Shown: positions 43,475-49,791 of the stretch, piece by piece | How the letters are laid out: every line of letters starts with the position of its first letter | How positions within the stretch are numbered: the stretch's first letter is position 1 | Assembly (NCBI RefSeq): GCF_900101045.1 | Contig: NZ_FNFN01000006.1 | Span: 434,001 to 498,000, forward strand | Direction of reading: 5' to 3' | DNA length: 64,000 nucleotides | Source: Nocardioides sp. YR527 | Lineage (GTDB): Bacteria > Actinomycetota > Actinomycetes > Propionibacteriales > Nocardioidaceae | Program-made: the position numbers and the translations under genes | The notes under the pieces: generated by a model | Told to the model about the DNA's origin: nothing | Databases searched by the model: none | What the model saw: the letters and a program-made list of their open reading frames with translations, nothing else

Positions 43475-44986
43475 ATGACGGGGGACAGGATTCTCGACCG
43501 TAAGCTCGGCTGGCGGGTGGTGAGCGCCGCGGAGGCGGCCGAGCAGATCAGGCCCGGGGAGACGGTCGGGTTCTCGGGGTTCACCGGGGCCGGTCACCCG
43601 AAGGCGGTGCCGGCGGCGCTGGCGGAGCGGATGCGGTCGGCTCACGAGCGGGGCGAGGAGTTCCGGATCCAGGCGTGGACCGGAGCCTCGACGGCGCCCG
43701 ACCTCGATGGGGTGCTGGCAGGTGCCCACGGCGTCTCCAAGCGGCTGCCCTACAACGGTGACCCGCTGCTGCGGCAGCAGATCAACTCCGGTGAGGTCGA
43801 GTACGTCGACGTACATCTGTCACACGTCGCCCAGCACAGCTGGTTCGGTTTCTACGGCGACCTCGACGTCGCCGTGGTCGAGGTCGCCGCGATCCTGCCC
43901 AACGGCCTGCTCGTCCCCACGAGCAGCGTCGGCAACAACAAGACCTGGCTGGAGAACGCGGACAAGGTGATCCTCGAGGTCAACCACTGGCAGCCGCGCG
44001 GGTTCGAGGGCTTCCACGACATCTACTACGGCACCCGGCTGCCGCCGCAGCGGGCGCCGATCCAGCTGACCACGCCGATGCAGCGGATCGGCGATCCGTA
44101 CCTCCGGGTCGATCCCGACAAGGTCGTCGCCGTCGTCGAGACCGACCAGCCCGACCGCAACTCGCCCCTGCGCCCGATCGACGACGACAGCCGCGCGATG
44201 GCGGACCTTCTCGTGGACTTCCTCCGCCACGAGGTACGCAACGACCGGCTGCACTCGAGCCTGCTCCCGCTCCAGGCCGGCGTCGGCAACGTCGCCAACG
44301 CGGTCCTCGCCGGCCTCCAGGACGCTGAGTTCGAGCACCTGACCGCCTACACCGAGACGATCCAGGACGGCCTCCTCGACCTGCTCGACTCGGGCAAGCT
44401 GATCGGCGTCTCGTCGACCTCCTTCGGGCTCTCCGAGGAGGGCGCGCAGCGGTTCAACGACGACATCCACCACTACAAGGGCCGGATCCTGCTGCGGCCG
44501 CAGGAGATCTCCAACCATCCCGAGGTCGTCCGGCGGCTCGGCCTGATCGCGATCAACGGGATGGTCGAGGCCGACATCTACGGCAACGTGAACTCCACCC
44601 ACGTCGCCGGCTCCTCGATCGTCAACGGCATCGGCGGCTCGGGTGACTTCGCCCGCAACGCCTACCTCAACTTCTTCGTGTCCGCCTCGACCGCGAAGGG
44701 CGGTGCGATCTCGAGCATCGTGCCGTTCGTGAGCCATGTCGACCACACCGAGCACGACGTGCAGGTCGTGATCACCGAGCAGGGTCTGGCGGACCTGCGC
44801 GGTATCTCGCCGCGGGCGCGGGCCCGGAAGATCATCGACAACTGTGCTCATCCCGACTACCGCGACCGGCTCGCCGACTACTTCGAGCGGGCACAGCGGG
44901 AGCGTCCCGGTGCGATGCACACACCGCACCTGCTCGGAGAGGCTCTCTCCTGGCACCGCTCCTATGTGGAGACCGGACACATGTGA
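43475..44986 (+). CDS. Acetyl-CoA hydrolase / succinyl-CoA:acetate CoA-transferase family protein
   Basis: A 503-residue class I CoA-transferase of the Ach1/AarC type. It shows GFSGFTGAGHPKAVPAALA near the N-terminus, VGNNKTWLE, and GIGGSGDFARNAYLNFF near the active-site region. These enzymes move CoA between acetate and succinate or hydrolyse acetyl-CoA, adjusting acetate metabolism. ATG 43475 follows a GGGCAAGA stretch; no clear Shine-Dalgarno is visible. It appears monocistronic or paired with the HAD gene 25 bp downstream. Confidence 0.92.
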   Translation: MTGDRILDRKLGWRVVSAAEAAEQIRPGETVGFSGFTGAGHPKAVPAALAERMRSAHERGEEFRIQAWTGASTAPDLDGVLAGAHGVSKRLPYNGDPLLRQQINSGEVEYVDVHLSHVAQHSWFGFYGDLDVAVVEVAAILPNGLLVPTSSVGNNKTWLENADKVILEVNHWQPRGFEGFHDIYYGTRLPPQRAPIQLTTPMQRIGDPYLRVDPDKVVAVVETDQPDRNSPLRPIDDDSRAMADLLVDFLRHEVRNDRLHSSLLPLQAGVGNVANAVLAGLQDAEFEHLTAYTETIQDGLLDLLDSGKLIGVSSTSFGLSEEGAQRFNDDIHHYKGRILLRPQEISNHPEVVRRLGLIAINGMVEADIYGNVNSTHVAGSSIVNGIGGSGDFARNAYLNFFVSASTAKGGAISSIVPFVSHVDHTEHDVQVVITEQGLADLRGISPRARARKIIDNCAHPDYRDRLADYFERAQRERPGAMHTPHLLGEALSWHRSYVETGHM

Positions 44987-45011
44987 GTCGGGCGTCGGTA
45001 GGGTCGTGGCC

Positions 45012-45716
45012 ATGGCGATCGACGCGGTGATCTTCGACTGGGGCGGCACGCTGACGAAGTGGCACGACATCGACTTCCACGCGGAGTCGCTGGCGCTCGC
45101 CCAGGCGGTGAGCGGCGCCTGTGACGACGACCACCCGGTCAATGCGACCAGGCTGCACCAGGCCGGAGAGACGATCTGGGCCCGCAGCCGCGACTCCCAG
45201 CAGAGCTCGGTGATCGGCGACCTCTTCGACGAGGCCGGGCTCGAGCACGATCCCGAGCTGCTCGACGCCTACTACGAGTTCTGGGAGCCGCACACCCTGA
45301 CCGACCCCGAGGTCGGGCCGCTGTGGGAGGCGCTCCGCGCCGACGGCGTACGTGTCGGGGTGCTGTCCAACACGATCTGGCCGCGCGCGTGGCACCGCGG
45401 GTTCTTCGAGCGCGACGGCGTGCTCGACCTGCTCGACGGTGACGTCTACACCTCCGAGGTGCCCTGGACGAAGCCCGCCGAGGAGGCGTTCCACGCGGCG
45501 ATGGCCGCGGTGAAGGTCTCGGATCCGTCTCGATGCGTCTACGTGGGCGACAGGCTCTTCGACGATGTGTACGGTGCTCAGAAGGCCGGTCTGCGGGCGA
45601 TCCACATCCCGCACAGCAACATCCCGAGCAGCCAGCTGGGCCACAGCGAGGGCTCTCCGGACGCGGTCGCACAACGGTTGAGCGACATACACCAGGTGGT
45701 TCGCTCCTGGGAATGA
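45012..45716 (+). CDS. HAD-superfamily hydrolase-like protein lacking the +2 Asp
   Basis: A 234-residue HAD-IA protein. Motif I is FDWGGTL with nucleophile D9, but the general acid at +2 is G11 instead of Asp. Motif II (VLSN), the Lys in WTKPAEEAF and motif IV (VYVGDRLFDDVYGA) are intact. Loss of the +2 Asp generally impairs phosphatase turnover, although some HADs with other chemistry have this change. ATG 45012 lies 7 nt after TAGGGT, a leaderless arrangement. The substrate is unknown. Confidence 0.88.
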   Translation: MAIDAVIFDWGGTLTKWHDIDFHAESLALAQAVSGACDDDHPVNATRLHQAGETIWARSRDSQQSSVIGDLFDEAGLEHDPELLDAYYEFWEPHTLTDPEVGPLWEALRADGVRVGVLSNTIWPRAWHRGFFERDGVLDLLDGDVYTSEVPWTKPAEEAFHAAMAAVKVSDPSRCVYVGDRLFDDVYGAQKAGLRAIHIPHSNIPSSQLGHSEGSPDAVAQRLSDIHQVVRSWE

Positions 45717-45728
45717 CGCCGGGAAAAG

Positions 45729-45796
45729 TTGCAAGTTCTTGCAATGCGATTTTACGGGTCTGGGCCAGTCTGAGCGGGGATTGCATACTTCTGCAA
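45729..45796. promoter_or_regulatory. Paired TTGCA-N6-TGCAA operators
   Basis: Two copies of the same inverted repeat occur: 45729-45744 (spacer AGTTCT) and 45781-45796 (spacer TACTTC), 52 bp apart start to start, about five helical turns. The spacing fits two dimers on one DNA face. No annotated gene starts downstream on the plus strand before rimP. Confidence 0.6.
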
Positions 45797-45847
45797 GAGA
45801 GGTACCGCCCCCAGGCGGCTCTCAGGCCTCGTGTCCAGGCCAAAACC

Positions 45848-45915
45848 TGGCCCGCGAGCCGCCCGGTCTCGGGAGACATCTCGGGAGTCTCCCGCGCCGG
45901 ACGGTTCGCGGGCCA
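45848..45915 (+). ncRNA. Long imperfect hairpin, candidate structured RNA or terminator
   Basis: A 19-bp stem pairs 45848-45866 with 45897-45915, with one G-U pair and one mismatch. Inside it an 8-bp hairpin forms between CGGGAGAC (45870-45877) and GTCTCCCG (45887-45894). It follows paired operators and AT-rich promoter-like DNA and ends before the convergent DUF4439 gene. It may terminate the HAD transcript and the DUF4439 transcript, or be the 3' part of a small RNA. Confidence 0.4.
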
Positions 45916-45931
45916 TCTCGGCTTTTGGGCC

Positions 45932-46363
45932 TCAGGTCCCGGGGAACGCCCGCGGCTTCGCGCCCAGGTCGAGCTGCCGCGCGGCCGCCCGGCAGAGCAG
46001 ACCGATGAGCAGCGTCCGGTCGGACCCGGTCGCCTTCGGGGCCAGCGAGAGATAGGTCGCGGTGGTGTCCTGCTCCAGCCGCAGCGCCGCGGCGCTGATG
46101 CCGGCCTCCGACCCGATCCGGCCGGGCAGGTCGTAGACGGCGGAGGGCGCGACCGGCTCGATCCCGGCGGCCACCACGTGCGCGGCCAGCGCCTCCCGGG
46201 CTTTCACGTGGTCGTCGTAGGCATCGGTGAGCGCCCGCGCCAGGGCCGGGGAGGACGTCGCCGAGGTGCGCCCGCCCAGGGCGCCCAGGACGTAGATCGC
46301 GGAGTGCTCGACCGCGAGCGCCGCCTGGACCGCCTCGGTCGAGGCAGAAGTGGCCGTGGTCAT
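45932..46363 (-). CDS. DUF4439 ferritin-like domain protein
   Basis: A 143-residue, almost entirely helical protein. Helix-forming blocks contain EHSAIYVLGALGG and YDDHVKAREALAAHV, the Glu/His pattern of ferritin-like four-helix bundles assigned to DUF4439. Whether metal is bound is unknown. ATG 46363 overlaps the stop of the upstream lipoprotein gene by 4 bp (ATGA), so the two are produced together, probably as partners. Confidence 0.8.
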   Translation of the reverse strand: MTTATSASTEAVQAALAVEHSAIYVLGALGGRTSATSSPALARALTDAYDDHVKAREALAAHVVAAGIEPVAPSAVYDLPGRIGSEAGISAAALRLEQDTTATYLSLAPKATGSDRTLLIGLLCRAAARQLDLGAKPRAFPGT

Positions 46364-46797
46364 GCCAACCCCCGTCCGTGCAGGAGCTGCTGCTGGCCGG
46401 CGGCGGCCGAGGCGAGCAGCGTGATCAGCTGCGGGTCCGCCGCACGCCCGGCCGCGGCGGTGAGCGTGGCGACCAGGGCGAGCTGGCGCTCCTGCCAGCG
46501 TCCGGTGGCCGACGCCGCGCTCACGCCCTTGGTCGGCGCCAGTGCCTCGATGTGCACGCGATGGAGCTGCACGAACGCGGACGGGGCGCCCTTGTCGGCG
46601 CCGAGGATCTCCGCGACCGTGGCGTCGATCACACTCTGGTCGGGGTTGGCGGGGGCCGGGGGAGTGCTGGGTGGAGGTGCTTTGACAGGATCCAGCATCT
46701 CCGAGGCCGAACACGCCGAGGCGGCCAGCGGGGCAACCACGGCGACACCCACAGCGGTGCGCCGCGAGAGCATGCGAAGGGTACGTGCGCTGGCCAC
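46360..46797 (-). CDS. Putative lipoprotein with twin-arginine-like signal
   Basis: A 145-residue protein with N-terminal MLSRRTAVGVAVVAPLAASAC: a twin-arginine pair, a hydrophobic core and a lipobox-like ASAC. The mature part begins with a Pro-rich linker and continues as helices similar in style to the DUF4439 partner. GTG 46797 has AGGG 8 nt upstream; ATG 46773 would give the shortest signal peptide. It is translationally coupled to the DUF4439 gene. Function unknown. Confidence 0.75.
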   Translation of the reverse strand: MASARTLRMLSRRTAVGVAVVAPLAASACSASEMLDPVKAPPPSTPPAPANPDQSVIDATVAEILGADKGAPSAFVQLHRVHIEALAPTKGVSAASATGRWQERQLALVATLTAAAGRAADPQLITLLASAAAGQQQLLHGRGLA

Positions 46798-46862
46798 GTG
46801 AGAAACCCTAACGACACCCGGCGGGCGTCGCGTCAGCGGCTTTCCAACACCGCCGCGCGCTG

Positions 46863-46892
46863 TTCGAGACACCCGAGGCGTACAGGTATGGT
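46863..46892 (+). promoter_or_regulatory. Candidate promoter of the rimP-nusA-infB operon
   Basis: TTCGAG (46863-46868) and TATGGT (46887-46892) are separated by 18 bp, 72 bp before rimP. Motif match only; the position agrees with an operon start. Confidence 0.35.
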
Positions 46893-46964
46893 GTCACCAG
46901 AAGTACCGCGTGCTCGAAGGCGCATACAACAGGACCGGACAACAGGATGCAGGGGGAGATCGCG

Positions 46965-47447
46965 TTGAGTGCTGAGCGGAAGGACGCGATCGCGAGTGCC
47001 ATCGAAAAGGCCCTCGCCGACCCGCTTCTGGCCCTGGGCTTCGACATCGAGGCCGTGGAGATCACGCCGGCCGGCAAGCGCCGGATCCTGCGCGTCGCCG
47101 TCGACAAGGACGGCGGGATCACCCATGAGGAGGTCACCGAGGCAACCCGTGAGGTCAACCGGGTCCTCGACGAGTCCGACGTGATGGGCGAGCAGCCCTA
47201 CACGCTCGAGGTGACCTCGCCCGGTGTCGACCGGCCGCTGACCCTGCCGCGCCACTGGCGCCGCAACAAGGGTCGCCTGGTCAAGGTGACCACGACCGAC
47301 GGCTCCGCGTTCACCGGACGGGTCAAGGAGTCCGACGACGAGCGGGCGAGCCTCGAGGTCAGCGGCAAGCGTCGCGAGGTGGCGTACGCGGACGTGAAGA
47401 AGGCGCTTGTGCAGATCGAGTTCAAGCGGATCGACGAGGGGGAGTAG
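46965..47447 (+). CDS. rimP: Ribosome maturation factor RimP
   Basis: RimP assists 30S assembly, notably around S12. The 160-residue product has the N-terminal alpha/beta domain (LGFDIEAVEITPAGKRRILRV, LEVTSPGVDRPL) and the C-terminal SH3-like domain (GSAFTGRVKE). TTG 46965 is chosen because GGGGGAG sits 6 nt upstream; ATG 46947 in frame has a poorer site. It begins the rimP-nusA-ylxR-infB-rbfA-truB translation cluster. Confidence 0.93.
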   Translation: MSAERKDAIASAIEKALADPLLALGFDIEAVEITPAGKRRILRVAVDKDGGITHEEVTEATREVNRVLDESDVMGEQPYTLEVTSPGVDRPLTLPRHWRRNKGRLVKVTTTDGSAFTGRVKESDDERASLEVSGKRREVAYADVKKALVQIEFKRIDEGE

Positions 47448-47450
47448 GCC

Positions 47451-48428
47451 ATGGACATCGATATGAGCATCCTGCGGATGCTGGAGCGGGAGCGGGAGAT
47501 CTCGCTCGATGTGCTCGTCGAGGCGATCGAGCAGGGGCTGCTGACCGCCTACCACAAGACCGCGGGCGCCCACACGAAGGCGCGGGTCGACCTGGACCGC
47601 AAGACCGGGCACGTACGCGTGCTGGCCGCCGAGGTCGACGACGAGGGCAACGTCGTGGGGGAGTACGACGACACGCCCGAGGGCTTCGGTCGGATCGCCG
47701 CCACCACCGCCAAGCAGATCGTGCTGCAGCGGCTGCGCGACGCCGAGGACGACGTGAAGTTCGGTGAGTTCTCCGGCAAGGAGGGCGACATCCTCTCCGG
47801 CGTCATCCAGCAGGGCCGCAACCCCGACGACGTGCTCGTCGACCTGGGCCGGCTCGAGGGCGTCATCCCGCTCTCCGAGCGCGTGCCGGGCGAGGACTAC
47901 AGCCACGGCACCCGGATCAAGGCGCTCGTGGTCAGCGTGCGCAAGGGCATGCGCGGCCCGCAGATCACGCTCTCGCGCTCCCACCCCAACCTGGTCAAGA
48001 AGCTCTTCTCCTTCGAGGTGCCCGAGATCGCCGACGGCACCGTCGAGATCTCCGCGATCGCCCGCGAGGCCGGCCACCGCACCAAGATCGCGGTCAAGTC
48101 GACCGTCCCCGGTGTCAACGCCAAGGGTGCCTGCATCGGCCCGATGGGCCAGCGGGTCCGCCAGGTCATGTCCGAGCTGCAGGGCGAGAAGATCGACATC
48201 GTCGACTGGTCCGAGGACCCGAAGGTGCTCGTCGCCTCCGCGCTCTCGCCGGCCCGGGTCTCCTCGGTGCAGATCATCGACGAGGCGACCAAGTCGGCCC
48301 GTGTCGTGGTGCCCGACTACCAGCTCTCCCTGGCCATCGGCAAGGAGGGGCAGAACGCCCGCCTGGCCGCTCGCCTGACCGGCTGGCGCATCGACATCCG
48401 CTCCGACGAGGAGACCCCGGTCGCCTGA
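47451..48428 (+). CDS. nusA: Transcription termination/antitermination factor NusA
   Basis: NusA binds RNA polymerase and controls pausing and termination. The 325-residue product has the N-terminal RNAP-binding domain (SILRMLEREREISL), an S1 domain around 125-195 (GDILSGVIQQ) and two KH domains (PGVNAKGACIGPMGQRV and LAIGKEGQNARLAARLTGWRIDI). The C-terminal acidic repeats of enterobacterial NusA are absent, as is normal for actinobacteria. ATG 47451 is 3 bp after the rimP stop. Confidence 0.97.
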   Translation: MDIDMSILRMLEREREISLDVLVEAIEQGLLTAYHKTAGAHTKARVDLDRKTGHVRVLAAEVDDEGNVVGEYDDTPEGFGRIAATTAKQIVLQRLRDAEDDVKFGEFSGKEGDILSGVIQQGRNPDDVLVDLGRLEGVIPLSERVPGEDYSHGTRIKALVVSVRKGMRGPQITLSRSHPNLVKKLFSFEVPEIADGTVEISAIAREAGHRTKIAVKSTVPGVNAKGACIGPMGQRVRQVMSELQGEKIDIVDWSEDPKVLVASALSPARVSSVQIIDEATKSARVVVPDYQLSLAIGKEGQNARLAARLTGWRIDIRSDEETPVA

Positions 48429-48430
48429 TC

Positions 48431-49255
48431 GTGCGTGAGATCGCTCTGACCGACCCCGAGGGCGTCCTGCTGGAGCCCGAGGGGGCCAGCACCGGCGTAC
48501 TCGTGCTCTCGGGGTCCTCGGGACGGATCGAGACCGACCGCTGCCGGATGCTCGCCTCGCACGGGGTGGCTGCGGCGTCGATCCGCTACTTCGGTGGTCC
48601 CGGGCAGCCGGACGAGGCCCGGCTGATCCCGCTGGAGACGTTCGACGAGGTTCTCGCCGACCTCCACTCCCGCTACCAGCGCCTGGTGGTGCTCGGTACG
48701 TCCTGGGGCGCCCAGGCCGCGCTCCTGCTCGGCACCCTGCACCCCGAGATCGACGCGGTGGTCGCGATCTCCCCGACGTACGTCTCCTGGGCGGGCCTGA
48801 GCCAGGAGCGCCCGCAGCGGTCCTCGTGGACGCTGCGCGGTGAGCAGGTCCCGTTCGTCCCGTTCGACGACGAGGCGATCGAGGATGCGGTGGAGGAGTC
48901 CCACGGGGAGCTCCCGTCGTTCTGCGAGGCCTACCTCTCGGCCCTGGAGAAGTACGCCGACCGGGTGCCCGCCGCGACCGTCCCGGTCGAGCGCATCGCG
49001 GGTGACGTCGTTCTGGTCGCCGGGGGAGACGACGCGCTGTGGCCCTCGGTCCTCTCCGCCGAGGCGGTCCGGAGGCGGCGTACCGCCCACGACCTGGAGA
49101 CGATCGTGGTCACCCATCCCGATGCCGGCCATCGGGTCGTGCTGCCCGGCGAGCCGGTGCTCCCGCTCAGCCCGCGGCTCGCGTGGGGTGGTTCGGAGGC
49201 GGCCGACCGCGAGCTCGGCCTGCGGGCGTGGCCGGAGATCGCGGCCCTCTTGTGA
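48431..49255 (+). CDS. Alpha/beta hydrolase (BAAT-like acyl-CoA thioesterase family)
   Basis: A 274-residue alpha/beta-hydrolase. The nucleophile elbow is GTSWGAQA (S91), the acidic residue is likely in AGGDDALWPS and the histidine in PDAGHRVV. The C-terminal arrangement resembles the BAAT_C acyl transferase/thioesterase domain. GTG 48431 begins 2 bp after nusA, so it is co-transcribed inside the otherwise universal nusA-ylxR-infB block, an unusual insertion. The substrate is unknown, possibly an acyl-CoA or an amidated lipid. Confidence 0.88.
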   Translation: MREIALTDPEGVLLEPEGASTGVLVLSGSSGRIETDRCRMLASHGVAAASIRYFGGPGQPDEARLIPLETFDEVLADLHSRYQRLVVLGTSWGAQAALLLGTLHPEIDAVVAISPTYVSWAGLSQERPQRSSWTLRGEQVPFVPFDDEAIEDAVEESHGELPSFCEAYLSALEKYADRVPAATVPVERIAGDVVLVAGGDDALWPSVLSAEAVRRRRTAHDLETIVVTHPDAGHRVVLPGEPVLPLSPRLAWGGSEAADRELGLRAWPEIAALL

Positions 49256-49349
49256 TCGCCGCCATCTGCTGAGGACGGGTCACGGAATAAGAACGACCGG
49301 TGCCCCGGTTTCGTCTACCCAACCCCGGAAGCGGTAGTGTTAAGGATCG

Positions 49350-49697
49350 GTGGCACGCCTCGAAGAAACTACGCAGAACGGACCCGTCCGTACGTGCGTG
49401 GGTTGCCGGAAGCGGGCCGCCAAGCGCGAGTTGTTGCGGGTGACCGCCGGCTCGGACCGCAACGGCCAGCCGGCCGTGGTGCCCGATCCGACTGCCACCG
49501 CACCCGGGCGAGGGGCGCATGTGCACCCCACGCGTGAGTGTTACGAACTCGCGGTGCGCCGGAAGGCGTTCACCAGGGCCCTACGGGCCGACGGTGGGCT
49601 TTCCAGCGCGCCGGTGGATGACTACCTCGACCCGCGCCAAACACCCACGACCGTCGCCGACGGTCAACCGACCAGGAACTGGAGCAAAAGCTCATGA
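49350..49697 (+). CDS. ylxR: YlxR/DUF448 RNA-binding protein
   Basis: A 115-residue protein with the YlxR signature RTCVGCRKRAAKRELLRV and PGRGAHVHP, which form a small basic nucleic-acid-binding fold. YlxR is encoded between nusA and infB in most bacteria and has been linked to transcription control and RNase P modulation in some species. GTG 49350 is 9 nt after TAGTGT and without Shine-Dalgarno. The C-terminal 35 residues after the core are polar and unconserved. Confidence 0.92.
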   Translation: MARLEETTQNGPVRTCVGCRKRAAKRELLRVTAGSDRNGQPAVVPDPTATAPGRGAHVHPTRECYELAVRRKAFTRALRADGGLSSAPVDDYLDPRQTPTTVADGQPTRNWSKSS

Positions 49698-49791
49698 GCA
49701 CTCGATGAGTACTTCGCGATGAGCGTGTTCTACAACCACTAACGGTCACAGGTTTCACCCAGGATTTGGGTCTGTGGCCAGAAGGAGAATT

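Noticed and set aside
45739..46008. 89-codon plus-strand frame in the operator/hairpin gap
   Set aside because: It overlaps the DUF4439 gene antisense, has no good ribosome-binding site, and its composition is not protein-like.
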